Origin: Bacteroidota bacterium
GTDB lineage: Bacteria; Bacteroidota; Bacteroidia; Bacteroidales; Lentimicrobiaceae
NCBI GenBank assembly: GCA_009773515.1
Contig: WSXX01000004.1
Location: 1-64,000 of the forward strand
Direction: 5' to 3'
Length of the DNA stretch: 64,000 bases
Shown: positions 17,637 to 27,012 of the stretch, piece after piece
Numbering within the stretch: position 1 is the stretch's first letter
Layout of the letters: each line of letters starts with the position of its first letter
The notes under the pieces: model-generated
What the model was told of the DNA's origin: nothing
The model's database searches: none
The model's input: only the letters and a program-made list of their open reading frames with translations
Position numbers and translations under genes: made by a program

Positions 17637-19922
17637 ATGAAAGTCCCTTTAAGCAAAAAAAACGCATTGGCATATCATGCTGATGGAAGACCTGGTAAAA
17701 TTGAGGTGATACCAACCAAACCTCATCATTCACAATACGATCTTTCGTTGGCATATAGTCCAGGGGTTGCAGAGCCTTGTCTCGAAATCAGAGATAATCC
17801 TGAGGATGTTTACAAATACACAGCCAAAGGAAATCTGGTTGCTGTTATTTCTAATGGTACTGCGGTTTTAGGATTGGGCGATATCGGCCCCGAAGCCGGA
17901 AAACCTGTGATGGAAGGCAAAGGGCTGCTTTTTAAAATCTATGCCGATATTGATGTGTTTGATATCGAAATCAGCGACAAAACCATTGATGGCATGGTAA
18001 ACACAATTAAATCCATTGCCCCGACTTTTGGTGGAATTAACCTTGAAGATATAAAAGCGCCCGAATGTTTTGAAGTAGAAGACCGACTCAAGGAATTGCT
18101 GGATATTCCGGTTATGCACGATGATCAGCATGGCACTGCAATGATTACTTCAGCAGGCCTCTTAAATGCACTTGAAATTACCGGGAAGAAAATTGAAGAC
18201 CTGAAAGTGGTGGTGAATGGAGCCGGGGCTTCAGCCATTTCATGCTCAGCATTGTATCTGAAACTTGGTATCAAACGAGAAAACCTCGTTATGGTCGATT
18301 CAAAAGGGGTGTTGAATAAATCACGCACAGACCTGAATCCCTGGAAGATGAAATTTGTGACCGACCGCGATTTAAACACGCTGGCCGATGCAATGAAAGG
18401 TGCTGATATGTTCCTCGGGCTTTCGGTCGCAGGAGCGGTAAATCCGGAAATGCTGCTGTCAATGAACAGTAATCCCATCGTATTTGCTCTTGCAAATCCA
18501 ACACCCGAAATATCTTATGAACTGGCAGTTGCAACCAGAAACGATATTATTATGGGAACCGGTCGCTCCGATTTTCCAAATCAGGTGAACAATGTTCTTG
18601 GATTTCCTTATATTTTCAGAGGAGCACTTGATGTAAGAGCCACAGCCATCAACGACACCATGAAACTGGCTGCTGCATATGCGCTTGCCGATCTGGCCCG
18701 GCAGCCGGTTCCGGAAGAGGTAAATATTGCTTATCAAGTAACAAATCTTAAGTTTGGAAGGGATTACATCATTCCAAAGCCCAGCGATCCCCGGCTGATT
18801 ACACATATTGCACCTGCTGTTGCCAAAGCTGCCATGGAAACGGGTGTGGCCCGTAAGCCAATAGTGGATTGGGACGCATACAACGACGAACTCAACAAAA
18901 GGCTCGGACTCAGCAATCCCCTTATCAGACAGATAAAAGCCCGTGCAAGGAAAAATCCGAAAAAGGTTGTTTTTGCTGAAGCTGAGAATTATAAGATTCT
19001 TAAAGCCGCTGAAATTGTTGTAGAGGAGGGAATTGCCCATCCTATCCTTTTGGGCGACCGGAACATCATTCTCAGTATGATTCAGGAACATGACCTTGAA
19101 TTGCATGATATTGAAATCATTGATCCCCGGTCGGATGAGGAAAAACCAAGAAGGGAAATGTTTGCCAGGCAGTTTCACGAAAAACGCAAACGCAGAGGCG
19201 TTACAATGAATGCCGCTCTCGATATGATGGCTCACAGAAACTATTTCGGACCAAGTCTGGTTGAAAACGGATTTGCCGATGCCATGATATCAGGACTTAC
19301 CAGCAGCTATCCGGCAACCATACGACCTGCGCTGAGAATAATCGGCAAGAAAAAGGGAGCCAACATTGTTTCAGGTATGTACATCATGATCACCAAAAAA
19401 GGGCCTTTCTTTTTTGCTGATACCACGGTAAATATGAATCCTGACATCGATAAATTGGTTGAAATTACGCTTCAAACAGCAGAAATGGTCAGGCAATTTA
19501 ATATCGAACCACGCATTGCCATGCTTTCCTATTCAAATTTCGGGTCAGTGGAAGGCAATATCCCGATTATGGTGCGAAATGCCGTTGCACGACTTCATAA
19601 AGAGCACCCTGAGTTGATTGTAGATGGAGATTTGCAGGCTAATTTTGCGCTCAACAACGCATTACTCCGCGAAAACTTTCCATTCTCGAAACTGATTGAC
19701 AGCCCGGCCAATACGCTGATATTCCCTTATCTTACAGCAGGAAATATTGCTTACAAACTCATGCAGGAAATGGGTGGAGCTGAAGCCATTGGTCCGATAC
19801 TGATGGGACTTAACAAATCGATCCACGTATTACAGATGGGTTCAAGTGTATCGGAAATTGTGAATATGGTAACCATTGCCGTTATTGATGCTCAGTGCAA
19901 TGATGATCAGGTCTGCAGTTGA
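17637..19922 (+). CDS. maeB: NADP-dependent malic enzyme with C-terminal phosphotransacetylase-like domain
   Basis: The protein is 761 residues. The malic enzyme half (about 1-430) contains [31 protein letters not shown] and the Rossmann motif [15 protein letters not shown]. The second half (about 430-761) is a phosphate acetyl/butyryltransferase-like domain with [10 protein letters not shown] and [13 protein letters not shown]. It decarboxylates malate to pyruvate with NADP reduction. In characterised MaeB proteins the C-terminal domain is needed for oligomerisation and acetyl-CoA regulation and is not an active transacetylase. It is followed by mdh after 156 bp, so two malate-consuming enzymes are adjacent. 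Confidence 0.96.
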   Translation: MKVPLSKKNALAYHADGRPGKIEVIPTKPHHSQYDLSLAYSPGVAEPCLEIRDNPEDVYKYTAKGNLVAVISNGTAVLGLGDIGPEAGKPVMEGKGLLFKIYADIDVFDIEISDKTIDGMVNTIKSIAPTFGGINLEDIKAPECFEVEDRLKELLDIPVMHDDQHGTAMITSAGLLNALEITGKKIEDLKVVVNGAGASAISCSALYLKLGIKRENLVMVDSKGVLNKSRTDLNPWKMKFVTDRDLNTLADAMKGADMFLGLSVAGAVNPEMLLSMNSNPIVFALANPTPEISYELAVATRNDIIMGTGRSDFPNQVNNVLGFPYIFRGALDVRATAINDTMKLAAAYALADLARQPVPEEVNIAYQVTNLKFGRDYIIPKPSDPRLITHIAPAVAKAAMETGVARKPIVDWDAYNDELNKRLGLSNPLIRQIKARARKNPKKVVFAEAENYKILKAAEIVVEEGIAHPILLGDRNIILSMIQEHDLELHDIEIIDPRSDEEKPRREMFARQFHEKRKRRGVTMNAALDMMAHRNYFGPSLVENGFADAMISGLTSSYPATIRPALRIIGKKKGANIVSGMYIMITKKGPFFFADTTVNMNPDIDKLVEITLQTAEMVRQFNIEPRIAMLSYSNFGSVEGNIPIMVRNAVARLHKEHPELIVDGDLQANFALNNALLRENFPFSKLIDSPANTLIFPYLTAGNIAYKLMQEMGGAEAIGPILMGLNKSIHVLQMGSSVSEIVNMVTIAVIDAQCNDDQVCS

Positions 19923-20078
19923 TTGCTGAATGTGAATTGTCAGGAAAAATTCATATTACGGAAAAACTTCTGTACTTTTTTCGGCATGCAAATATGTAAA
20001 TTTCTACCTTTGTTGAGGATATTTCCTGAGAAGCTTTGAAGCAAAAGGTTTAATATTAACCATCGCAAATGTTTTAAA

Positions 20079-21023
20079 ATGAAAAAAATCACTGTTATCG
20101 GCGCCGGTAATGTAGGCGCAACCTGTGCAAATGTAATTGCACATAAAGACCTTACCCGTGAAGTTGTTCTTGTAGATATTAAAGAAGGTGTTGCTGAAGG
20201 CAAAGCCCTGGATATCTGGCAGACCTCTTCCATCAACAATTTTAATACACGGGTTGTTGGGGTTACCAACGATTATCTGAAAACAAAAGGCTCCAATATT
20301 GTTGTAATTACATCAGGATTGCCTCGTAAACCCGGCATGAGCCGCGATGACCTTATTAAAACCAATGCAATTATTGTTAAGGAAGTCACCGAAAAGGTAA
20401 TTAAGTATTCGCCGGAAGCCATTATTATTGTGGTTTCCAATCCTTTGGATGTTATGACTTATGCAGCATATCGTGCTGCACGCAAACATTCAAGCAGGGT
20501 ATTCGGAATGGCCGGAATTCTTGATACCGGGCGTTATAAAGCTTTTCTGGCTGAAGCACTTGATGTTTCTCCAAAAGATATTCATTCACTTTTACTCGGC
20601 GGCCATGGTGATACGATGGTTCCACTGCCAAGGTTTACATCCGTTGCCGGAATTCCACTCCCCGACCTTCTGAATAAGGAAGAAATCGATAAAATTGTGG
20701 AAAGAACCAAAAAAGGCGGCGGCGAGCTGGTTAATCTTATGGGTACTTCTGCATGGTATGCACCCGGAGCTGCAGCAGCACAAATGGTGGAAGCCATTGT
20801 TGACGACCAGAAACGTATCTTCCCGGTTTGTACACTGCTTACTGGTGAATACGGACTAAACGATGTTTATATGGGTGTTCCTGTAAAACTCGGATCTAAA
20901 GGTATTGAAGAGATCATTGAACTGAACCTGAACAAAGAAGAGAAAAAGATGCTCGAGGAATCAGCAGCATCAGTTAAGGGTGTGATGAAAGTGCTCGATG
21001 ATATGAATCTGTTTGATGATTGA
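20079..21023 (+). CDS. mdh: Malate dehydrogenase
   Basis: The protein is 314 residues, the size of the LDH-like malate dehydrogenase group. The N terminus MKKITVIGAGNVGATCANVIA is the NAD-binding GxGxxG fold, with Asp in VLVDIKEG for the adenosine ribose. The substrate-binding arginines lie in GLPRKPGMSRDDL, and the catalytic His lies in GGHGDTMVP near residue 175. It interconverts malate and oxaloacetate. A strong terminator follows, so transcription probably ends here. Confidence 0.97.
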   Translation: MKKITVIGAGNVGATCANVIAHKDLTREVVLVDIKEGVAEGKALDIWQTSSINNFNTRVVGVTNDYLKTKGSNIVVITSGLPRKPGMSRDDLIKTNAIIVKEVTEKVIKYSPEAIIIVVSNPLDVMTYAAYRAARKHSSRVFGMAGILDTGRYKAFLAEALDVSPKDIHSLLLGGHGDTMVPLPRFTSVAGIPLPDLLNKEEIDKIVERTKKGGGELVNLMGTSAWYAPGAAAAQMVEAIVDDQKRIFPVCTLLTGEYGLNDVYMGVPVKLGSKGIEEIIELNLNKEEKKMLEESAASVKGVMKVLDDMNLFDD

Positions 21024-21047
21024 TGAAATTTTTAAGTTATTGTCAGG

Positions 21048-21082
21048 CTGCGGCAGGTGTAAAACCTGTCGCAGTTTTTTTT
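21048..21082 (+). terminator. Rho-independent terminator of mdh
   Basis: CTGCGGCAGGT (21048-21058) pairs with ACCTGTCGCAG (21064-21074) with one G-U pair, followed by eight T residues. It begins 25 bp after the mdh stop. Confidence 0.93.
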
Positions 21083-21188
21083 GGCAGGTTTAATGTATTG
21101 AATATGTTGATCTGACGGTCGAGATAATGATCCTGATTTTCATCATCAATTTGAGAAATAGCTCTAATTTTGTCAAAAATGAAAATCA

Positions 21189-21887
21189 ATGAAAAAAAAG
21201 ATTGTCGTTCTTACCGGTGCCGGAGTCAGCGCCGAAAGCGGTATTAAGACTTTTCGGGATTCCGACGGACTATGGGAAGAGTACCGTATTGAAGATGTTG
21301 CAACATTTGATGCCTGGCGGAAGAATCAGAATCTGGTACTTGAATTTTACAACAAACGCAGAACCCAGCTGGCTACTGTAAAGCCCAATCCGGCTCACTA
21401 TGCACTGTTTGCCCTTGAAGAAAAGTATGATGTTCAGATTATAACTCAGAATGTTGATGACTTGCACGAAAGAAGCGGATCGTCAAAAATACTTCATCTG
21501 CATGGCGAATTGACTAAGGTGAGAAGCACACTTGATGAGAATCTGGTTTACTCCATCGGTTATAAGGAAATTAATGCTGGCGATAAGTGTGAAAAAGGGT
21601 CTCAGCTACGCCCACATATTGTGTGGTTTGGAGAAGCCGTTCCATTAATTGAAGTGGCTGCTGAAATTGTGATGGAAGCTGATATACTGATGGTTGTCGG
21701 AACTTCGTTGCTGGTTTATCCTGCTGCAGGTTTGCTGCATTACGCTTCACCGAAATGCAAAAAATACCTGATTGATCCGGGAAGTTTGCCGGTTGCCGGA
21801 GTCCCGAATCTCACAATCATTAAAAAAACTGCCGGCGAAGGAGTTCCTGAGCTGGTAAACAAATTACTCGCTGAAATTAACAACTAA
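21189..21887 (+). CDS. cobB: Sir2-family NAD-dependent protein deacylase without zinc-ribbon cysteines
   Basis: The protein is 232 residues. Sirtuin motifs GAGVSAESGI, FRDSDGLW, TQNVDDLHERSG and the catalytic His in HLHGEL (near residue 104) are clear. The EFYNKRR segment carries the Tyr-x-x-Arg pair that in SIRT5/CobB-type enzymes recognises acidic acyl groups such as succinyl. The segment after HGEL, where four zinc-binding Cys normally sit, has only one Cys (DKCEKGSQLRPH), so no zinc site is expected. As I recall, related Bacteroidota CobB proteins share this loss. It is likely a desuccinylase or deacetylase of metabolic enzymes; substrates are unknown. Confidence 0.92.
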   Translation: MKKKIVVLTGAGVSAESGIKTFRDSDGLWEEYRIEDVATFDAWRKNQNLVLEFYNKRRTQLATVKPNPAHYALFALEEKYDVQIITQNVDDLHERSGSSKILHLHGELTKVRSTLDENLVYSIGYKEINAGDKCEKGSQLRPHIVWFGEAVPLIEVAAEIVMEADILMVVGTSLLVYPAAGLLHYASPKCKKYLIDPGSLPVAGVPNLTIIKKTAGEGVPELVNKLLAEINN

Positions 21888-21900
21888 AAAACTACCCCAA

Positions 21901-22365
21901 ATGAAAAGATTAAGCTCAATCACCTCTCCGGTTATAATGCTGATTATGATGTTTGTCGTTCCTTTTGTCAGTTCCTGCGAAAAGGATGAAGATGTTGATG
22001 CAAAGAATGATAAAGAGATTCAGGATTATATTGCTGCCAATAATCTTACAGCAGTAAAAACCAGTTCGGGAATGTATTACGTGATTGATGTTCCCGGCAC
22101 GGCCCAAAAGCCAACAATCAACTCAGATGTAAGGGTAACCTATTCCGGATACTATACCGATGGTGAAGTTTTTGATTCAAATACGCTGACATTTCCTTTG
22201 TCCGGTGTAATTAAAGGATGGCAGGAAGGAATGCAGTTTTTTGGCAAAGGAGGTAAAGGTATGTTGCTGGTTCCCAGCAAAATGGGATATGGAAGCAAGC
22301 CACCTGCGGGTATCAGGGTAAATGCGGTTTTAATATTCAATATTCACCTGATTGATATAAAATAA
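21901..22365 (+). CDS. FKBP-type peptidyl-prolyl cis-trans isomerase, lipoprotein
   Basis: The protein is 154 residues. A hydrophobic signal ends in the lipobox VSSC, so the mature protein starts at Cys and is lipidated. A linker is followed by one FKBP domain (about 58-154): VRVTYSGYYTDGEVFDS, VIKGWQEGMQFF and GYGSKPPAGIRVNAVLIFNIHLIDI. It probably assists proline-limited folding of exported proteins in the periplasm or at the outer membrane. It starts 13 bp after the sirtuin gene and is likely cotranscribed with it. Confidence 0.93.
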   Translation: MKRLSSITSPVIMLIMMFVVPFVSSCEKDEDVDAKNDKEIQDYIAANNLTAVKTSSGMYYVIDVPGTAQKPTINSDVRVTYSGYYTDGEVFDSNTLTFPLSGVIKGWQEGMQFFGKGGKGMLLVPSKMGYGSKPPAGIRVNAVLIFNIHLIDIK

Positions 22366-22411
22366 TATTTTCTGTCATCGCTGCATTTGCAATGAATTAC
22401 GCAAATAATTT

Positions 22412-22443
22412 CTTGATATTGTGACTTTGTTTTTATACATTTG
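22412..22443 (+). promoter_or_regulatory. Possible promoter for recX-prfB
   Basis: TACATTTG at 22436-22443 matches TAnnTTTG, with CTTG at 22412-22415 at a spacing of 20 bp as an imperfect -33 element. It lies 31 bp before the recX ATG. Confidence 0.45.
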
Positions 22444-22474
22444 CATCGAAAAATAATGTGTAAACAAATCAAGT

Positions 22475-22945
22475 ATGAGAGAATTTGAAAAACAGTTGGC
22501 CAAATTGCGCCGCTGGTGTGCAATGCAGGAGCGTTGCATCGTGGAAGTGAAAATTCACGCGTCATCACTGGGAATTTCATCAGCAAATGCTGAAAAAATT
22601 GTCGCCGCGCTTACTGATGAAGGATTTATTGATGAAGAACGTTTCGCCAAATTGTATGCCGGTGGAAAATTCCGCAACAAGAAATGGGGTCGTGAGCGCA
22701 TCGTTGGCGAACTGAGAGCACGTCAGATCGGCGAAAATGCCATTCGCGAAGGCATCAGCGAAATTGACGCGGAAGAATACAGAAAAAATATTATTGAGAT
22801 GGTTGAGCATAAAATTGCTGTAACTGACCATTCAAATGTTGTTCTGTTCAAACACAGACTTGCCAAACCGGCTATAGCCAAAGGTTATGAAACCGAGCTG
22901 GTTAACGAAGTGATTGAAGAACTGATGAAAAATAAGGGAATTTAA
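22475..22945 (+). CDS. recX: Regulatory protein RecX
   Basis: The protein is 156 residues, typical for RecX. Repeated three-helix modules are visible: LAKLRRWCAMQERCIVEVKIH, LTDEGFIDEERFAKLYAGGKFRNKKWG, and RIVGELRARQIGENAIREGI. RecX binds RecA filaments and limits their growth. recA is not next to it. It is separated from the prfB ATG by only 3 bp, so the two are probably cotranscribed and perhaps translationally coupled. Confidence 0.92.
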   Translation: MREFEKQLAKLRRWCAMQERCIVEVKIHASSLGISSANAEKIVAALTDEGFIDEERFAKLYAGGKFRNKKWGRERIVGELRARQIGENAIREGISEIDAEEYRKNIIEMVEHKIAVTDHSNVVLFKHRLAKPAIAKGYETELVNEVIEELMKNKGI

Positions 22946-22948
22946 ATT

Positions 22949-24044
22949 ATGGTTCAAAAAGAGCAATTGACTGACCTCAATAAAAGGCTTGAAGCTTTAT
23001 GGAGGTTCCTTTGACATTGAAGGGAAAACGGCTAAAATAAATGAGGAAGAGGCTTTAACTCACAGGCCTGGCTTTTGGGATGAACCTAAAAAGGCTGAGT
23101 TATTGCTTAAGTCAATCCAGGAAAAGAAAAAGTGGACCATCGATTACACTGCCGCTATTTCAGCATACGAAGATCTGGTTGTATTGTATGATTTCTATGA
23201 AGCAGATGAAGCAACCGAAGCTGATCTGGACAAACAATATGCTGATGCAATAACCATAATTGAGGATCTTGAGCTTCGCAATATGCTGAGCAATCAGGAA
23301 GACCGTCTCAGCGCTATTCTGCAGATAAATGCCGGCGCCGGTGGTACCGAAAGCAATGACTGGGCTGAGATGCTGATGCGTATGTACCTGCGTTATGGCG
23401 AGCGTAACAACTACAAAATCAAAGAGCTGGATATGCACGAAGGCGATGTGGCGGGCATTAAATCCGTTGCCATTGAGTTTGAAGGAGAGCATGCATTTGG
23501 TTATTTGAAAGGCGAAAACGGCGTTCATCGGCTGGTAAGACTTTCACCCTTCGACTCTGCAAATAAACGCCATACTTCTTTTGCTTCAGTTTATGTATAT
23601 CCTGTGGTTGATGATAATATTGACATTCAGATCAATGCCTCAGATATTTCATGGGATACTTTTCGCTCAAGCGGACCCGGAGGGCAAAATGTGAACAAAG
23701 TAGAAACGGCAGTTCGTCTCAAACATGAGCCTTCAGGGCTTGTTATCGAGTGTCAGGAAACCCGTTCGCAAGGCCAAAACCGCGAGAAAGCCATTCAAAT
23801 GCTGAAATCGCAGTTGTATGAAATCGAACTTCGGAAGAAAAAAGAAGCCATTGCTGTAATTGAAGGCAATAAGAAAAAAATAGAATGGGGTTCCCAGATC
23901 CGGAATTATGTGCTCCATCCCTATAAACTGGTGAAAGACCTGCGCACTGATCATGAAACCAGCGATACCGCCAGGGTTCTTGATGGTGATCTGAACGACT
24001 TCATAAAAGCTTACCTGATGGAGTTTGGAAGAGATGCTGTGTAA
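22949..24044 (+). CDS. prfB: Peptide chain release factor 2, translated through a programmed +1 frameshift
   Basis: The start is the ATG at 22949 ([20 protein letters not shown]). This zero frame runs into an in-frame TGA at 23012. Reading continues +1 from GAC at 23013 ([13 protein letters not shown]) to 24044, giving about 365 residues, the normal RF2 length. The SPF anticodon-like motif ([11 protein letters not shown]) marks recognition of UGA/UAA, and [11 protein letters not shown] carries the GGQ motif for peptide release. Family knowledge: low RF2 slows termination at the internal TGA, raises frameshifting and restores RF2. A TTG at 22989 would start the long frame directly but skips the conserved N terminus. 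Confidence 0.96.
23000..23015 (+). promoter_or_regulatory. RF2 programmed frameshift signal
   Basis: TGGAGGTTCCTTTGAC: an internal Shine-Dalgarno-like GGAGG, one TTC codon, then the slippery CTT TGA C. The spacing from the SD-like element to CTT is the same as in Escherichia coli prfB. The P-site Leu tRNA slips from CTT to TTT and the next codon becomes GAC. Confidence 0.95.
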
Positions 24045-24065
24045 TCTGAACTAATACTGAAATTA

Positions 24066-24095
24066 GCCGGTAAAACTTTTTACCGGCTTTTTTTT
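24066..24095 (+). terminator. Rho-independent terminator of recX-prfB
   Basis: GCCGGTAAA (24066-24074) pairs with TTTACCGGC (24079-24087), followed by eight T residues. It starts 22 bp after the prfB stop. Confidence 0.95.
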
Positions 24096-24160
24096 GCTTT
24101 TTACCAGAGATCAAATCGAATAGCCTTATCTTTATTGCACAAAGCTGCAAAATCAATACT

Positions 24161-24505
24161 ATGATCACAATTTACCACAATCCGAAATGCCGTAAATCCA
24201 GAGCAGGTCTTGAGTTTTTGAAATCAAAAGGACTGACCCCTGAAGTTATTGAGTACATCCGCGAAGGCATTACCAACGACGAAATCCGGGAGCTTGTAAA
24301 TCTGCTTAAAATCAAGCCATTTGAACTGGTCCGGGTTCAGGAAGATTATTACAAGGAAAATCTTAAAGGGAAGAATATTTCCGATGAAGAGTGGTTTGGG
24401 ATTTTATCAGAGTATCCGCGACTTATCAAACGGCCGATTGTAGTCGAAAACGGTAAAGCCGTGCTGGCCGATCCACCTCTAACGATTGAAAGTCTGTGGA
24501 TTTAA
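24161..24505 (+). CDS. ArsC-family (thioredoxin-fold) reductase
   Basis: The protein is 114 residues with the ArsC/Spx/YffB fold signature: MITIYHNPKCRKSRAGLEFL, single redox Cys10, LKIKPFELVR, and LIKRPIVVENGKAVLADPP. ArsC proteins of this type reduce arsenate with glutaredoxin/glutathione, but many family members act on other disulfides and are only named by similarity. No arsR, arsB/ACR3 or arsA is nearby, so arsenic resistance is not supported by context. The stop codon overlaps the convergent glycosyltransferase stop by 4 bp. Confidence 0.88.
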   Translation: MITIYHNPKCRKSRAGLEFLKSKGLTPEVIEYIREGITNDEIRELVNLLKIKPFELVRVQEDYYKENLKGKNISDEEWFGILSEYPRLIKRPIVVENGKAVLADPPLTIESLWI

Positions 24506-26118
24506 TCAAGTAAACCTCCAGCGCTGAATTTAAGATCTTTTCCGGTGTAATTATCAGGCGGTGCTGTCATCAATCCCCGCATCCGCCACATGTAATGATA
24601 CATCACCAGCACATTGTTGCGGTAAACCGGAATTTTTTCAGGTCCTTCAATCCGCACAAAATAATCTTTGTACAGTCCGTTTGGATCGGAGAAATCATAA
24701 CTTGATGAAAAATAATACGCATCCATTCCCGGGCTGAAACCGCCCCGATACTGTGTAATCCATGCATATTTGTGCGTTCTTTCAATTTCGGCCAGCGTAA
24801 GCAGTTTTATTCCCAAAGGTCGGGCTACGTAATAATCAATATTTGCAGCCGGAAACCATCGTTGCTGAATAATTACAACATCTTTTCGCATGCGGCCTGA
24901 AGCAGTGTCGCTTTGGTAGGTAGCTTCAAAGCCTTTTCTGAGCTGCTCCCATCCGTACATATCAAGGGTTATGTCCTTAATTCCCAGTCTTTTACCGGTT
25001 TCGGCGTTAATGCCTTTGTTGAGAAACCATCCCTGACTTATCTGCAAAAGAGCGACCATCAACACCAGTGACAAAAAGCCAAGAGCGCCTCTGATTACAG
25101 GAGGAATTATTTCACCATTCCTGCCTTTTTCAGTAATGTTTCGAAGATAAAGTGCAGCAATCGGAATCAGTGTCATGTAGGCAGGTCCCGTCCAATGAGG
25201 CAGGGTACGGCGAAAAAGAGAAAATCCAAGAAAAATAAGAATCACCGGCAATGCAATGGAAAGGAGAATACGCGTTTCGGGTTTGTGCTCAACGAAACGA
25301 TTTCTGAAAAAGGCAATAATTCCTGCCAAAACAAGGCCAAATACAAAAGGGTTGTTGTAAAAAATCTGACCACCCAGTTCGATGGCAAAAAGATCGGGTC
25401 TGAGTATGGTTTCCACCAATTCTACCCGATCGCTGTGAAAGCTGAAGCTTATAAAATCGTAATGGATATTCCAGAGAATGACCGGCGAAAAAATGAGTAA
25501 AGCGATGACGATTGCCCCGTAAACCTCCCATTTTTTCAACCATCTCCTGTCGAAGATCAGAAAATAGAGCCCTGCACCCGAAAACAGAAAGATTGAGGTA
25601 TATTTTGACATCAGCGCCAATCCCCCGGTAATTCCTGCCATAAGTATCATGCGTGAAACGCCTGAGCTGTCGGGCCCACGCTTAACCGCACGAACAAACA
25701 GCAATATGGTGAGCAGCCAGAAAAAGGTTTGCGGCGCATCGGGCATCATGAAAATGCCGGAAATTACAAAAGTGTAAAATGAAGCATTATAAAGCAAAGC
25801 CGAATACCAGCCGGTGGTTTCATCTTTTATTTCTTTCCCGATAAGGTAGATAACCCAGGTGTTGAGTGTGCCGATTACAACAGCTCCAAGGCGTATAAAG
25901 AGTTCTGAATCCAGCAGCAGATTCAGGCTGAACAATTGAATGATCCAGCCGGTAAGCGGAGGATGATCGAAATGGCTGAGGTCGGGGTAAAGTGCGTAGT
26001 TGATGTAATAAACCTCGTCGTTGCCCAATTCGGTAAAAGCTGCAATAAGCACACGCGTGATGGCTGAAATAAAAATCAGCAACCAAAGACGGTTTCTATA
26101 TAAAAAGGTTTTATCCAT
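24502..26118 (-). CDS. GT39-like membrane glycosyltransferase (ArnT/PMT_2 type)
   Basis: The protein is 538 residues with about ten or more hydrophobic segments. An acidic pair Asp34-Glu35 (ELGNDEVYY) in the first periplasmic loop and the following LSHFDHPPL motif are the signature of the GT39/ArnT/PMT_2 family. These enzymes transfer a sugar from a polyprenyl-phosphate donor to lipid or protein on the outer face of the inner membrane. A soluble-looking C-terminal part (about 370-538) is probably periplasmic. It stands alone, so acceptor and sugar cannot be named. Confidence 0.85.
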   Translation of the reverse strand: MDKTFLYRNRLWLLIFISAITRVLIAAFTELGNDEVYYINYALYPDLSHFDHPPLTGWIIQLFSLNLLLDSELFIRLGAVVIGTLNTWVIYLIGKEIKDETTGWYSALLYNASFYTFVISGIFMMPDAPQTFFWLLTILLFVRAVKRGPDSSGVSRMILMAGITGGLALMSKYTSIFLFSGAGLYFLIFDRRWLKKWEVYGAIVIALLIFSPVILWNIHYDFISFSFHSDRVELVETILRPDLFAIELGGQIFYNNPFVFGLVLAGIIAFFRNRFVEHKPETRILLSIALPVILIFLGFSLFRRTLPHWTGPAYMTLIPIAALYLRNITEKGRNGEIIPPVIRGALGFLSLVLMVALLQISQGWFLNKGINAETGKRLGIKDITLDMYGWEQLRKGFEATYQSDTASGRMRKDVVIIQQRWFPAANIDYYVARPLGIKLLTLAEIERTHKYAWITQYRGGFSPGMDAYYFSSSYDFSDPNGLYKDYFVRIEGPEKIPVYRNNVLVMYHYMWRMRGLMTAPPDNYTGKDLKFSAGGLLD

Positions 26119-26323
26119 ATTTGACTGCGAATTTACGAAAAGAAGTGATTGTCCTTTGTAGCTTCACGGAACATTATTCAGCGAAATATCAGAGCATCCG
26201 CAGCAGGCAGGCCTGGTAAGATGGTCAGGCAAGTATGCAATAGCATTAAAACGCATCATTATAAAACGGATGCTGATAAACACTATTTTTGAAATATGCT
26301 TTTTACTTAAAAATTCATTTACA

Positions 26324-26815
26324 ATGAAACCGATCCTGCTAACCATTTCCTTATTTCTGGCCGTTTTCTCTCTTTTTTCTCAGGTTACACAATCTTCCGA
26401 TCTCTTCAGAACATTGAAATCCCACGACAGTTTGCTGTTTGAAGTAGGTTTTAACACCTGCGACATCAGTCAGTTTGAAAAACTGCTTGGTGAGAATTTC
26501 GAATTTTATCACGATAAGTCGGGCATTACGGCAACCAAGTCAGATTTTATTGCCAGCATCCGCGACGGACTTTGCAAAATGGAATACAAAGCCCATCGGG
26601 AACTGTTAGAGAATTCCATGGAAGTCTATCCAATGGAAAATAACGGCGTGGTGTACGGTGCGATTCAAACTGGCATTCATCGCTTTTATGAGATCAATGA
26701 GGATAAATCACAAAAGCTTACCAGTGTTGCAAAGTTCATGCACTTTTGGCTGCTGGAAAATGGTGCGTGGAAGTTGAGCCGGGGATATAGCTATGATCAT
26801 ATCATCCCGAAGTAA
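26324..26815 (+). CDS. Exported SnoaL/NTF2-like (DUF4440-type) protein
   Basis: The protein is 163 residues from the ATG at 26324, which gives a clean signal peptide (MKPILLTISLFLAVFSLFSQ); an earlier ATG at 26270 is less likely. The mature part has the helix-then-curved-sheet pattern of DUF4440: SLLFEVGFNTCDISQFEKLLGENFEFYHDKSG, TKSDFIASIRDG, and VAKFMHFWLLENGAWKLSRGYSYDH. Such proteins are small cone-shaped folds with varied or unknown roles, and no catalytic residues can be assigned. It stands alone. The flanking gaps (26119-26323 and 26816-27012) show nothing recognisable. Confidence 0.75.
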   Translation: MKPILLTISLFLAVFSLFSQVTQSSDLFRTLKSHDSLLFEVGFNTCDISQFEKLLGENFEFYHDKSGITATKSDFIASIRDGLCKMEYKAHRELLENSMEVYPMENNGVVYGAIQTGIHRFYEINEDKSQKLTSVAKFMHFWLLENGAWKLSRGYSYDHIIPK

Positions 26816-27012
26816 GGATAAAAGAAGCACTTTTTATAGCTAAAATTCATGTGAATCATTCCTGAAAAAAATAGGACCAAAGGTGAAAAAAATACACCCG
26901 GCGCTTGGAAATTCATTTTACAGTGTTGAGGTCGGGATTGCGTTAAAAAGCTGGATCAGTCGAAGGAAAATTGATTGAGCTCACAATAATTCAAAGCTAG
27001 AAAATCAAAATC

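Noticed and set aside
18459-19235. 258-codon open frame antisense to maeB
   Set aside because: maeB is complete and highly conserved on the other strand; the antisense product shows no recognisable fold.
22949-24044. Frameshift mutation or pseudogene in prfB
   Set aside because: The internal TGA sits in the exact classical RF2 recoding context, and both reading frames encode conserved RF2 sequence.
24161-24505. Arsenic-resistance operon
   Set aside because: Only one ArsC-fold gene is present; no arsR, efflux pump or arsA is nearby, and the family includes proteins of other function.
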